Positions 1 to 9,299 of a DNA stretch of 64,000 bases are shown here, one piece after another; positions within the stretch are counted from its first letter, which is position 1, and each line of letters begins with the position of its first letter. The stretch is taken from assembly GCA_021831685.1 (NCBI GenBank), contig JAKBMG010000072.1:1-64000 (forward strand). Direction: 5' to 3'. The position numbers and the translations under genes are program-made. This DNA comes from Bacteroidota bacterium. Its GTDB lineage: Bacteria; Bacteroidota; Ignavibacteria; Ignavibacteriales; Ignavibacteriaceae. The notes beneath the pieces are model-generated. The model did no database searches. It saw nothing but the letters and a program-made list of their open reading frames with translations, and was not told where the DNA came from.

Positions 1-1
1 T

Positions 2-178
2 TCATTTAACTACATGTTATTGAAGTATAGGAAAGAAATAATTGACTACGTAATCATTCATGAACTATGCCATCTTAAAGAGATGAATCATTCTAAATAT
101 TTCTGGGCGCTGGTAGAAAAATTTTGTCCCGGTTTTAATAATTTAAGAAAGGAATTAAAAGGAAAAAACAATTTTTAG
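2..178 (+). CDS. YgjP-like metallopeptidase (C-terminal fragment)
   Basis: This is the last 58 codons of a gene that begins before the window. The frame is open from base 2 to the TAG at 176-178. The peptide carries HELCHLKEMNH, matching the HExxH-type zinc motif of the YgjP/M48 metal-dependent hydrolase family. The usual downstream pattern follows, with a Phe-Trp pair, a Leu-Val-Glu segment and a Cys-Pro-Gly-Phe turn. The two histidines and the glutamate of the zinc site are visible; the N-terminal part is outside the window. It converges on the oxidase gene 17 bases away. The family call is confident; the substrate is unknown. Confidence 0.8.
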   Translation, partial: SFNYMLLKYRKEIIDYVIIHELCHLKEMNHSKYFWALVEKFCPGFNNLRKELKGKNNF

Positions 179-195
179 AACGGACACATCATTTT

Positions 196-1677
196 TTATA
201 AAAGTGATTCATAAAATAGATTTCCTTTATTCAGAATCAGATTCGGATCAAACTGTTTTTTTAGAGACATCATCTTTTTAATATTTTCTTCACCATACAT
301 TGCGAGCAACAATTCCCTTTTAATTTTTCCAATTCCATGCTCAGCAGAAATTGTTCCTTTTAACTCAATAGCTTTTAGACAAATGTTTTTGTATAGTAAT
401 TTACCATTCTCAAACTCCGTATTATTTTTTGGAAGCATGTTCAAATGCATATGTGAGTTACCAAAATGCCCATAGATAACATAATCCAGTCTAGCTTGTT
501 CTACTTCATTTTTAGAATAATAATACAATTCCTCAAAATTTAAATCAGGTACTGCAACGTCCGTCCCCAACTTTCTGAAATTATTCTTAGAAATAAATTC
601 ATTGACCTTCAAAGAAATTGCGTGCCGGAACTCCTGTAATTTAATTTTGTCGGCATCTGTTACGGCAAACCATGCGCTTTCTTCATCACCATTAAACTTT
701 CTAATCAAATTAATCCAATTATCGAAAAATGATTCTTCGTTTGAATGAGTAACTTCCTGCTCAAACCAAACGGCGGCTTTTGCATCTCCCGATATTTGCC
801 GGTAATCTTCCGATAGAAACTTTAGAGCTTGCTCATCAAAATATTCCAGCGCAAGAGCGTCAATTGCTCTTAAATCATTTCGTAGCCTTGTATCGAATGA
901 AATATTTCTTGCTTGCCGGACAAATGCGAGCGCATTTTTTTCCTGATTAAAAAACACAAGACACGAAATAATCTTTTCAGGTGCCGGGAGAATCTTTAAT
1001 TTAATTTTAGTAATTACTCCAAGTGTTCCTTCCGACCCTACAAACAGATCAATTGCATCCATATTGCGTTTGCAAAAATATCCCGAAGCATTTTTCGTAT
1101 CCGGCATTTGATATTCAGGAATCTCCACGCTAATTCTTTTACCTCCGGTAGTATGAAGGTCGAGTGAATAAAGTTCTGCTGTTTGTTCATGTCGCTTAAG
1201 ATTTAATAATTCTCCAGTTGGTAAAACAATTTCAAGCTCTAAAACATAATCCCTTGTCGGACCATATTTAAAGGTTTTTTCGCCGGAAGCATTTGTTGCA
1301 ACTGTACCTCCGATGAAGCATTTTTTTTCAGTCGGATCGGGCGGATACAAAAGATTTTTTTCGGAAATAATCCTTAATAAATCAGATAAAATTACTCCCG
1401 GTTCGGTTATAGCAAACTTTTCGGTTTCGTTAACTTCAATAATTTTATTCATCCTTTCCGTGGAGATTACAATTCCACCTTGAGGAACGCACGCCCCTGT
1501 TAAGCCAGTACCGCCGCCGGCAACAGTTACCAATATTTTTTTTGCATTTGCTTCTTCTAAAATTGACGACACATCGTTGGCATTTTCCGGGAAATATACA
1601 GACTGGCAACTGCCGTGATAATTAGAAGCATCGCTTAGATATTTTTGAATTTCATCCTGATTAGTTTTATTTATCAT
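196..1677 (-). CDS. FAD-linked oxidase, GlcD/D-lactate dehydrogenase type
   Basis: A 493-residue flavoprotein of the FAD_binding_4 plus FAD-oxidase C-terminal family, which oxidises D-2-hydroxy acids such as D-lactate, glycolate or D-2-hydroxyglutarate. The FAD pyrophosphate loop GGGTGLTGA is at residues 54-62. A second FAD-site segment with FIGGTVATNASGEKTFKYG lies near residue 120, and the C-terminal domain has YGHFGNSHMHLN and AEHGIGKIKRE, the usual substrate and FAD end motifs. There is no Fe-S domain and no signal peptide, so it is cytoplasmic or peripheral. It is the last gene of the long minus-strand run, 20 bases after the glycosyltransferase. The exact substrate cannot be read from sequence. 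Confidence 0.88.
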   Translation of the reverse strand: MINKTNQDEIQKYLSDASNYHGSCQSVYFPENANDVSSILEEANAKKILVTVAGGGTGLTGACVPQGGIVISTERMNKIIEVNETEKFAITEPGVILSDLLRIISEKNLLYPPDPTEKKCFIGGTVATNASGEKTFKYGPTRDYVLELEIVLPTGELLNLKRHEQTAELYSLDLHTTGGKRISVEIPEYQMPDTKNASGYFCKRNMDAIDLFVGSEGTLGVITKIKLKILPAPEKIISCLVFFNQEKNALAFVRQARNISFDTRLRNDLRAIDALALEYFDEQALKFLSEDYRQISGDAKAAVWFEQEVTHSNEESFFDNWINLIRKFNGDEESAWFAVTDADKIKLQEFRHAISLKVNEFISKNNFRKLGTDVAVPDLNFEELYYYSKNEVEQARLDYVIYGHFGNSHMHLNMLPKNNTEFENGKLLYKNICLKAIELKGTISAEHGIGKIKRELLLAMYGEENIKKMMSLKKQFDPNLILNKGNLFYESLL

Positions 1678-1697
1678 AATATATCATCTAAATATTT

Positions 1698-3026
1698 TTA
1701 TGTTAATTCTCTCAACGTTTTTAGATATTCCATTTGAACTTTGATAGATGGTAACAAAATATTATTCCTATCCGGTAAAGAAGTTATTCCCTGATGTTTA
1801 AACATTTCATCCAGCGCTTCAAACATATTTATCAATGGATATTCGCTGTCTCGCAAAAAATGGATTAGCTTCAGCGTCCTAAAGCCATCAAACCACCTCA
1901 TCTTTTGAACGCTTAATTGTTTCTCGCCGGATGAATTCTCAATAATTTTACTCCAATTTATTTCAAAATCTTGCGCTGTAAGAAAATTAAATAAATTTTT
2001 GTCGATTTTCTCAGCAGACTTAAGATAAATTTTTGCATTAACATTTTTCAAAGAATGAAACACTTTCAACCAATCTCTTAAAATATAAAAAGATTTTGGA
2101 TCGTAAAGAAGATATTCATCTTGAATATTTGACAGGAAGCGACTGACTCTTTGCCCGGTACCAAATGGCACCCTCCACGATTTTCTGCTTGCAGGATAAA
2201 CTGTTGTTCCGCTAATTTTTTCAACCGTAACATTCTTAGCAAGCTTTTCTAAAAAATAAAAATCCTCAGCGGCTTTTTTCTTATTCATACCTTCGACTTT
2301 TATATAAGACTCAAAATCACATATCATAGTAGAACCAACAGTATGAAGCGCATACGGGGACTTAGCATATTTGAGCCCCAGAACATAGAAACGTAAAAAT
2401 ATTTCGTAGCAAACTATTGCTGCAGTAGTCTCTTTATCCTCATTTAATCTATGTTCGTAGTTTACAACTGAAGCAGAAAGATTTTGCCGGTTAAAATTTT
2501 GGACTATCTCCGTTAAATAATTTTTCTCAACAGTGCAATCGGCATCGAGACAAATTAATATTTTCTTATTATTACTTTTAAAATCAAAAATACTAAGGGC
2601 TAAATCCATTCCAAGTTTTCTAGCCAACCCTACTCCGCCATCTTTTTCAGGCAATTCCTTCCCCTCTGAGGCAGCATCAACCAGCCCGACTTTTAGTCCT
2701 GATAAAATTATATCGTCGATTGTTTCAATTCCCGTTTTTAATTTTTTTTCTAATATTGCCCGAATAACCGATAGTGTTTTTTCATTTTCTTTCTTTACTT
2801 CCATGCTTGAAGAAGCAAGGTTATTCACCACAAAGACAACTATGGTCGAATTGAAATATTTAGGATCCATTTCGGCAAGGGATGACAGAAGTATCATTAT
2901 ATTTTCATACTCAGAAATTGCCGGAACCACAACAACATTTTCAATACCTTCAAATTCACTTAGCTCAATATGCCAATTTGAAAGTGAATATTTTTGAAGA
3001 TATTTTTTAACCACAAGCGGAATCAT
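1698..3026 (-). CDS. Family 2-like glycosyltransferase
   Basis: A 442-residue protein with a GT-A fold beginning at about residue 30 (VVVVPAISEYENI), an acidic LDADCT segment where GT2 enzymes bind the nucleotide-sugar and metal, and a later GMNKKKAAEDFYFLEKL stretch resembling the acceptor-side ED motif. There are no obvious transmembrane helices. The C-terminal 150 residues match no domain I recognise. Its start overlaps the rluD stop by four bases (ATGA), so the two are translationally coupled. Donor and acceptor are unknown. Confidence 0.75.
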   Translation of the reverse strand: MIPLVVKKYLQKYSLSNWHIELSEFEGIENVVVVPAISEYENIMILLSSLAEMDPKYFNSTIVVFVVNNLASSSMEVKKENEKTLSVIRAILEKKLKTGIETIDDIILSGLKVGLVDAASEGKELPEKDGGVGLARKLGMDLALSIFDFKSNNKKILICLDADCTVEKNYLTEIVQNFNRQNLSASVVNYEHRLNEDKETTAAIVCYEIFLRFYVLGLKYAKSPYALHTVGSTMICDFESYIKVEGMNKKKAAEDFYFLEKLAKNVTVEKISGTTVYPASRKSWRVPFGTGQRVSRFLSNIQDEYLLYDPKSFYILRDWLKVFHSLKNVNAKIYLKSAEKIDKNLFNFLTAQDFEINWSKIIENSSGEKQLSVQKMRWFDGFRTLKLIHFLRDSEYPLINMFEALDEMFKHQGITSLPDRNNILLPSIKVQMEYLKTLRELT

Positions 3027-3997
3027 AATTTTTTAAGCAACATATTCATATCTTCGGGCAATTCGGAATCGAACCTTAAAAATTCTTTTGTATTCGGATG
3101 GATAAACCCGAGAGTTTTAGCATGAAGTGCTTGTCGTGGCATAATATTTAAAAGATTTTCGACTCTACTTTTAATTTTGGGTAGGGTCGAGCCAAAAAGA
3201 ACATTCCTACCGCCGTAAGTCGGATCACCAAAAATTGGGTGCCCAATGCTTGATAGGTGAACTCTAATTTGGTGAGTTCTACCGGTCTTCAAATTGATTT
3301 TTACCAGCGAAGTAAAATCAAATTCTTTTAGAACTTCAAAAAATGTTACGGCTGTTTTACCATCTGATTTTACAGCCGTGAATTTTTTTCTATCAGATTT
3401 GCTTCTTGCAATATTCGAATTAATTTCTCCTTTTTTCTCTTTGAATCGTCCCCAAGCAACCGCCCAATACTCCCGTTCAATAGAATGTTTTGAAAATTGT
3501 TCGGCAAGCTTTGCATGCGTCCATTCATCCTTTGCAACCACGAGTAAACCACTAGTATCTTTATCAATCCGGTGGACAATACCCGGCCTGCCGGGTAAAT
3601 TTACTCTACTTAATTTTTGTGAATAATGAAGAAGAGCATTTACTAAAGTTCCAGTATAATTTGCATAAGCCGGATGCGCAACCATTCCCGCAGGCTTATT
3701 AACAACTATTAGAAACTTATCTTCATACACAATGTTAAGCGGAATTTCTTCTGGTTCGATTTCATCAGGGCGCGGTGCAATCGGGATAGATGCTTCAATT
3801 AAGTCATTAGGTTGAACTTGATAACTTGGCTTTACAGATTCCCCGTTAACTTTAACAAGCATCCCTTCGATTAACTTTTGGATTTTTGAGCGGGTAGCGT
3901 TCTCGATACAATTGGTAAGAAAAATATCCAATCGCTCTTTTCTTTTCCCATCGGGGACTTCGATGCGGTAATTTTTTTCGTTAATTATCTTTGACAT
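3023..3997 (-). CDS. rluD: RluD-family 23S rRNA pseudouridine synthase
   Basis: A 324-residue enzyme that isomerises uridine to pseudouridine in large-subunit rRNA. An S4 RNA-binding domain occupies about residues 17-65 and the RluA/RluD catalytic domain follows. The catalytic motif HRIDKDTSGLL is clear, with the first Asp after Arg-Ile as the nucleophile, and the later LKTGRTHQIRVHL motif is intact. Length is normal for RluD. Its place after lspA is the same as that of the RluD-type gene ylyB in Bacillus. RluC or another RluA subgroup member remains possible. Confidence 0.88.
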   Translation of the reverse strand: MSKIINEKNYRIEVPDGKRKERLDIFLTNCIENATRSKIQKLIEGMLVKVNGESVKPSYQVQPNDLIEASIPIAPRPDEIEPEEIPLNIVYEDKFLIVVNKPAGMVAHPAYANYTGTLVNALLHYSQKLSRVNLPGRPGIVHRIDKDTSGLLVVAKDEWTHAKLAEQFSKHSIEREYWAVAWGRFKEKKGEINSNIARSKSDRKKFTAVKSDGKTAVTFFEVLKEFDFTSLVKINLKTGRTHQIRVHLSSIGHPIFGDPTYGGRNVLFGSTLPKIKSRVENLLNIMPRQALHAKTLGFIHPNTKEFLRFDSELPEDMNMLLKKL

Positions 3998-4083
3998 AAA
4001 ATCCTCTTAATGCGTAAGATTGAGCGGGCGTTATTAAAAAGCTAATTTTTTGGGTAGAGCGGTTGAACCGGAATTAAAAAATA

Positions 4084-4695
4084 TTAAGCGTTATTTTCAT
4101 TTTGTTCGGTAGAATTCGATTCAGAAGGAATGTCATCCGGGTTATCCTTACTTTCTTTTTCAGTGCCCCGGTAAAAGATAATCAAAATTAAGACACCTAT
4201 TGTAACGGAAGCATCAGCAAAATTAAAAATAGGCCAGCGGTCAAAGATTTTTCCGAATAAAGAAAATTTAAAGAAATCAAAATCAAGGAAATCGACAACT
4301 TTACCGTAAAACAAAGGGGCATAGCCATAAAAAACCCCATAAAACATCCTGTCAATCAAATTACCTATTGCACCACCAAGAATAAGAGCGATAGACAGCC
4401 GAAGAGTAAAATTCTTTTCACGTATAAAATACAAATAAATTGCCAGCCCGAGGCTTGCTATAAGAGAAAATATTGATAGCCAAAGTTTCATATTAAATCC
4501 TGGATCAAATCCAAAAGCCATTCCAGGATTTTCAATAAAAGTAATACGAAAAAAATTTCCCAAAACCGGAATGCTTTCTCCCTGGAACATTCCAACGTGA
4601 AATATCTTGAGAAACGGAATCGCAAATCCTTTGATAATCATCTTTGAAATTTGATCTACGAGTATAACGGCAAGTGAAATAAAAAAGATTTTCAA
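4084..4695 (-). CDS. lspA: Prolipoprotein signal peptidase II, second tandem copy
   Basis: A 203-residue membrane aspartic peptidase that removes signal peptides from lipidated prolipoproteins. Four hydrophobic segments are visible. The catalytic dyad is intact: Asp115 in GNLIDR and Asp161 in FNFAD. The conserved VVDFLDF and the N-terminal DQISK (Asp14) are also present. It starts eight bases after the stop of a second lspA and aligns with it along its length, most closely in the membrane core. Its hydrophilic tail is longer and Asn/Glu-rich. Both copies look active, so this is a duplication rather than a decayed gene. Confidence 0.9.
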   Translation of the reverse strand: MKIFFISLAVILVDQISKMIIKGFAIPFLKIFHVGMFQGESIPVLGNFFRITFIENPGMAFGFDPGFNMKLWLSIFSLIASLGLAIYLYFIREKNFTLRLSIALILGGAIGNLIDRMFYGVFYGYAPLFYGKVVDFLDFDFFKFSLFGKIFDRWPIFNFADASVTIGVLILIIFYRGTEKESKDNPDDIPSESNSTEQNENNA

Positions 4696-4703
4696 TCGAA
4701 TCC

Positions 4704-5291
4704 TTATTTTTCGGATAAAGCTTTTTCAAGGTTTGAATTAAAATTATCACCGGTAATTTTCTGTTTATTCAGAATAAACAAGAGCAGTATTACTCCCGCA
4801 GTTACTGAAACATCGGCAAAGTTAAACACATAATTACCGAATGTTCTATTAAAAATAAATAAGTTAAAGATCCTGAAGTCGAGAAAATCCACTACTCTGC
4901 CGTGAAATAGAGGAGCATAATCGTACATTATCCCGTAAAAAATTCTGTCTATTAAATTTCCTACGGCTCCACCCAAAATTAAAGCAAGAGAAAGGCGGAA
5001 GCCAATTTTTTTTTCTTTATTCCTAAAAATATAATAAAGCAGACCCATGCTGGCTACCAAAGTGAAAATTGAGACCAGTAGCTTAAAATTACTACCTAGG
5101 TCTATTCCAAAAGCTATTCCGGGATTTTCAACAAGCGTAATGTTGAATATTCCGCCAAAGACCGGGATTTTTTGCCACCGTTCTAAACCTTGAATATTTA
5201 ATTTGATAAATGGAATTGAAAGTCCCTTTACCATCAACTTACTAATCTGGTCAATAATAACTACGAATAAAGAAACGAACAAAACCTTCAA
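4704..5291 (-). CDS. lspA: Prolipoprotein signal peptidase II, first tandem copy
   Basis: A 195-residue signal peptidase II with the same architecture as the next gene: four membrane helices, Asp115 in GNLIDR and Asp160 in FNFAD as the catalytic pair, and VVDFLDF between them. It differs from the second copy mainly in the periplasmic loop at residues 33-45 and near residues 141-155, which in this family lie around the substrate entrance. It follows the DksA-type gene by 75 bases. The window encodes many lipoproteins that would be substrates. Confidence 0.92.
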   Translation of the reverse strand: MKVLFVSLFVVIIDQISKLMVKGLSIPFIKLNIQGLERWQKIPVFGGIFNITLVENPGIAFGIDLGSNFKLLVSIFTLVASMGLLYYIFRNKEKKIGFRLSLALILGGAVGNLIDRIFYGIMYDYAPLFHGRVVDFLDFRIFNLFIFNRTFGNYVFNFADVSVTAGVILLLFILNKQKITGDNFNSNLEKALSEK

Positions 5292-5366
5292 ACTTTCACC
5301 TAAACTTCCAAAAAAATTTACAGTCTAATAGCCATTTTAACTTAATTGCAATTCAACAAATTATAA

Positions 5367-6083
5367 TTATTTCTTTTCTTGTTTTTGCTTAATGGGCAAA
5401 CAAAGCTGGCTATGCGGTACGGCTTCCAATCTTGCCCTGGGAATTAAAGGACAAGTTGGGCAGAGATGTTGCGGTTCGTCAATACAGTCAATACATATAC
5501 CATAAGTGCCTGCGTCAATTCTTTTCAGTGCATCTTCAAGATACCCCAAAAATTTGTTTTCTCTTTGTGCATATAAAAAAGTTTTTTCTCTTTCCATTGC
5601 ATCAGTTCCTTGCTCAGCCATGTGGAGGGAATAAGGAGAATTTTCATTTATATATTCACCGGTAGTTGGGTCGAGCATTTGATCTTTAAGATTCTGTAGC
5701 TGTTCAATTATTTCATCACGTTTTGCTAAAATTACCGTTCTGAAATGGTCAAGATCTTTTTTACTATAGCCTTTTATTTTTTCGATTGCCTTTTGCCTTA
5801 TTTCGGAAGCGGAAGGAGAAGTTTTTTCAATTACGAGCTCAGCTTTCTTTTTTCCCTTAGTTTTAGCCATAGATACTTTAATTATCACTTTCTTATTAAC
5901 AATTTTTTGTTTAACGGGTTTCTTAAGTTTAGAAGAACTTGAAGCAATCTTTTTTACCTGCTTTTTAACAACCGGCTTGGGATCTGGCATAGTTTTCTTT
6001 TTTAATTTCTTTAAATCTTTGCCGCTTTTTTTAACAACTGTTTTTTTTGCGACAGCTTTTTTAGTAGCTATTTTTTTTGCCAT
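5367..6083 (-). CDS. DksA/TraR-type zinc-finger protein with Lys-rich N-terminus
   Basis: A 238-residue protein in two parts. Residues 1-85 are a low-complexity Lys/Ala/Val tail resembling histone H1-like bacterial proteins. Residues 95-238 resemble DksA/TraR, with a coiled coil, a tip containing Asp161-Ala162, and a C-terminal zinc finger. The finger is unusual. Cys197-x2-Cys200 is normal, then an insertion of about ten residues brings Cys208-x2-Cys211, and the distal pair keeps only Cys228 (the second position is Ile231). By family it should modulate RNA polymerase; the basic tail suggests nucleic-acid binding, which is inference. Position between ileS and lspA matches ylyA of Bacillus. Confidence 0.82.
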   Translation of the reverse strand: MAKKIATKKAVAKKTVVKKSGKDLKKLKKKTMPDPKPVVKKQVKKIASSSSKLKKPVKQKIVNKKVIIKVSMAKTKGKKKAELVIEKTSPSASEIRQKAIEKIKGYSKKDLDHFRTVILAKRDEIIEQLQNLKDQMLDPTTGEYINENSPYSLHMAEQGTDAMEREKTFLYAQRENKFLGYLEDALKRIDAGTYGICIDCIDEPQHLCPTCPLIPRARLEAVPHSQLCLPIKQKQEKK

Positions 6084-6098
6084 TTGGGTCTCCTTTTC

Positions 6099-9000
6099 TT
6101 ACGGATTAACCTTTTCAATTTGAATGGAACAATCATAATCACCAATTTTCCATTCTTGTTTATAGCCGCCTTCAAACTCATTCTTATTTACAAGTTTTTC
6201 GGCGAGTGTTTCGTTTGCAATATAATCTTTAAATACACTAACTGCTTCTAAAAGTTGGGCATTCCCGCTATATTTAATTTTAATTCTGTCAATCACTTCA
6301 AAGCCTGCGTCTTTACGCATGTTTTGAATTCTATTTACAAATTCTCGGGCTAGGCCTTCATCAATTAATTCTGGTGTTAGTTCTGCATCAATTGCAACTG
6401 TCACGCCTTCCGCACTTTCTACAACCCATCCTTTGATTTCAGAGCCAAGTATTTCAACATCTTCTTTTGAAATCGAAATATCTTCGCCGCCAATATTAAT
6501 AGTCACATTTTGCCCAGATTCAAGTTTTACAATTTCAGATTTTCCAAATTCTTTAATAGCATTAGCGACCGGATTTACTTTCTTCCCAAATTTCGGTCCT
6601 ATTACCTTAAAATTTGCTTTAGCTGATTTAGTGACAATTTCAGAATCATCATTTAAGATAATCAATTCTTTAATATTAACCTCGTCTAAAATTACATCTT
6701 TCATATTAGAAAGGTCTTCGCGTTTTGAATTTTCTACAACCACCATAATTTTTTTAAGTGGCTGTCGAACCTTCAAGTTATTTTTTGCGCGCATTGATCT
6801 TGTAATATAAACGACCTTCTGCGCAATCTCCATCTTGCTTTCCAATTCTTTTTCAATATAAGTTGATTTAGGAAATTCCGTAAGATGAACAGATTCAAAA
6901 TTTTCTTTTCCGGTAACCGAGTTTAAATTCTGATAAAGCTCTTCAGAAATAAACGGAGCAAACGGTGCTGTTAATTTAGATATTGTAATCAAACATTCAT
7001 ATAGAGTTTGATAAGCAGATAGTTTATTTTCATTCATTTCCGATTTCCAGAAACGTCTTCTGCAACGGCGTACATACCAATTTGAAAGATGATCAATCGT
7101 AAAATCAGAGACGGCACGGGCTGCACGGGTAACATCATAATTATCCATTAGCAGTTGATATTCATTAACCAGGCTATTTAATTTTGATATTATCCATCGA
7201 TCAATTTCGGGGCGGACGATGTATGGAACTAACTCCTCTGCAAAGTTAAATTTATCAATATTAGCATAGAGTGCAAAGAAAGAATATGTATTCAATAAGG
7301 TTCCAAAAAATTTTCTTTGGACTTCGACTAAACCTTCTTCATCAAATAAAGTCGGGCGCCACGGCGGACTGTTCGTAACTAAATACCAACGGGTTGCATC
7401 TGCGCCGTATTTATCAAATAAAACGAACGGGTCAACAGAGTTGCCCTTCGATTTGGACATTTTCAAGCCGTTCTTGTCAAGGATTAATTCGTTCACAATT
7501 ATATTCTTAAAAGCCACGCTATCAAACAGCATTGTTGCAATTGCATGAAGAGTGTAAAACCAACCTCTAGTCTGGTCAATTCCTTCGCAAATAAAATCAG
7601 CCGGAAAGAAATTTTTTTCAAATAATTCCTTATTTTCAAACGGATAATGATATTGAGCAAACGACATCGAACCGGAGTCAAACCAAACGTCAATTAGTTC
7701 CGGAGTTCTTTTATAAATTTTTCCTTCCCGCTCAAAAAATATTTTATCAACAAACGGTTTATGGAGGTCTATCTTTTCGATATTCTTTACAGAAATTCTT
7801 TTACCATCTTCGAGGATAAATCCTTCCTTCAATTCCGCTATACTGCCAACAGCAAACATATCTCCATCATCGCTTACCCAAATCGGAAGAGGTGTTGCCC
7901 AAAATCGATCTCGTGAAAGGGCCCAGTCTTTGTTTTCCTCAAGCCAGTTTCCAAATCTTCCGGAGCCTACTTCCGGCGGCTGCCAGTTAATTGTCTTATT
8001 CAGTTCCACCATCCGGTCAGCAATTGATGTTGTCCTAATGAACCAAGATTCGCGAGCATAATAAATTACCGGAACATTTTCATGACGCCAGCTAAACGGA
8101 TATGAGTGAGTTATTGTTTCTTTTCTGAAAAGTTTTCCTTCCTCTTTAAGTTTTTGAATAATTCCCTTGTCGGCATCTTTAACAAATTGACCGGCAAAGT
8201 CAGTAATCTCTGCAGTAAACAAGCCGCCGCGCGTAACCGGCTGCAGCATCGGCAAATTATATTTTTTTGAAAGCTCATAGTCGTCGGCTCCAAATGCCGG
8301 CGCAATGTGAACTATTCCCGAGCCATCTTCAGTGCTAACAAAATCTCCGAGCGTAACGTAAAATGCTTTCTTTTCTGTTTTTACATAATTAAACAATTGT
8401 TCATATTTAATTCCTTCAAGATCTTTACCTTTCAGTTCCGAAAGGATTTCATATTCACCATCGATTACGGAAAGTCTTTCTTTCGCAAGAATAATTTTCT
8501 TTCCATTAAAATTAATTTTTACATAATCAACATCTTTACCGACCGCAAGTGCAACGTTTGAAATCAACGTCCATGGAGTTGTAGTCCAGACCAAAAAGCT
8601 TTCATCAGAATTTTTTATTTTAAAGAAGACATAAACCGAAGGATCTTTTGTTTCGCGGTAACCAAGCGCTAACTCGTGCGAAGACAAAACCGTTTCCGAT
8701 TTTGGATCTTGCGGAACAATTTTATAATCTTTATAAATTAATCCTTTATCGAATAGCGTTTTAAGCGCCCACCAAACCGATTCGATATAATCATTAGTCA
8801 AAGTAACATAGGCGTGGTCGAGATCGACCCAATAACCCATACGGGTTGTCATTTTTTCCCAAAGGTCAAGATACGTAAATACAGAATCGCGGCATGCTTG
8901 ATTATATTTTTCAACCCCATAATCGAAGACTTCGCTTTTTTGTTTTATACCGATTTTCTTTTCAACTTCTATTTCCACCGGCAAACCGTGGGTATCCCAT

Positions 9001-9251
9001 CCGGCTTTCCTTTCGACTCTAAATCCCTGTAAAGTCTTATAACGGCAAACTAGATCTTTCAACGTCCTTGCCATTACATGATGAATCCCTGGTTTCCCGT
9101 TAGCAGTCGGAGGACCTTCATAAAAAGTAAATGACTTTGATTTATTTCTTGTAGAAATACTCTTATCAAATATTTTATTTTCTTCCCAGAACTTTAAGAT
9201 TTTCTCTTCTATTTCAGGATAATTTATTTTTTCTAAATTTTGTTTGAACAT
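6099..9251 (-). CDS. ileS: Isoleucyl-tRNA synthetase, type 2-like, GIHH motif
   Basis: A 1050-residue class I synthetase that charges tRNA-Ile. The N-terminal signature has PPTANG followed by K, P and then GIHH at residues 55-58, where HIGH is expected. The first and third positions of HxGH are therefore exchanged. The KMSKS loop (KMSKSKGNSVDP) is near residue 598. The CP1 editing domain includes TTTPWTLISN near residue 225, and the C-terminal anticodon-binding region has GLAREFVNRIQNMRKDAGF, typical of the eukaryote-like type 2 enzymes. It is the only ileS in the window. Type 2 IleS proteins are linked to mupirocin tolerance. Confidence 0.95.
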   Translation of the reverse strand: MFKQNLEKINYPEIEEKILKFWEENKIFDKSISTRNKSKSFTFYEGPPTANGKPGIHHVMARTLKDLVCRYKTLQGFRVERKAGWDTHGLPVEIEVEKKIGIKQKSEVFDYGVEKYNQACRDSVFTYLDLWEKMTTRMGYWVDLDHAYVTLTNDYIESVWWALKTLFDKGLIYKDYKIVPQDPKSETVLSSHELALGYRETKDPSVYVFFKIKNSDESFLVWTTTPWTLISNVALAVGKDVDYVKINFNGKKIILAKERLSVIDGEYEILSELKGKDLEGIKYEQLFNYVKTEKKAFYVTLGDFVSTEDGSGIVHIAPAFGADDYELSKKYNLPMLQPVTRGGLFTAEITDFAGQFVKDADKGIIQKLKEEGKLFRKETITHSYPFSWRHENVPVIYYARESWFIRTTSIADRMVELNKTINWQPPEVGSGRFGNWLEENKDWALSRDRFWATPLPIWVSDDGDMFAVGSIAELKEGFILEDGKRISVKNIEKIDLHKPFVDKIFFEREGKIYKRTPELIDVWFDSGSMSFAQYHYPFENKELFEKNFFPADFICEGIDQTRGWFYTLHAIATMLFDSVAFKNIIVNELILDKNGLKMSKSKGNSVDPFVLFDKYGADATRWYLVTNSPPWRPTLFDEEGLVEVQRKFFGTLLNTYSFFALYANIDKFNFAEELVPYIVRPEIDRWIISKLNSLVNEYQLLMDNYDVTRAARAVSDFTIDHLSNWYVRRCRRRFWKSEMNENKLSAYQTLYECLITISKLTAPFAPFISEELYQNLNSVTGKENFESVHLTEFPKSTYIEKELESKMEIAQKVVYITRSMRAKNNLKVRQPLKKIMVVVENSKREDLSNMKDVILDEVNIKELIILNDDSEIVTKSAKANFKVIGPKFGKKVNPVANAIKEFGKSEIVKLESGQNVTINIGGEDISISKEDVEILGSEIKGWVVESAEGVTVAIDAELTPELIDEGLAREFVNRIQNMRKDAGFEVIDRIKIKYSGNAQLLEAVSVFKDYIANETLAEKLVNKNEFEGGYKQEWKIGDYDCSIQIEKVNP

Positions 9252-9299
9252 CGACTAAAATATTTTTTTAATTATTTAATAATTTTGGTGTGCTGTTTC

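Noticed and set aside
2533-2997. 154-codon frame on the plus strand
   Set aside because: It lies wholly inside the glycosyltransferase gene on the other strand and its product has low-complexity Ser/Phe runs typical of antisense frames.
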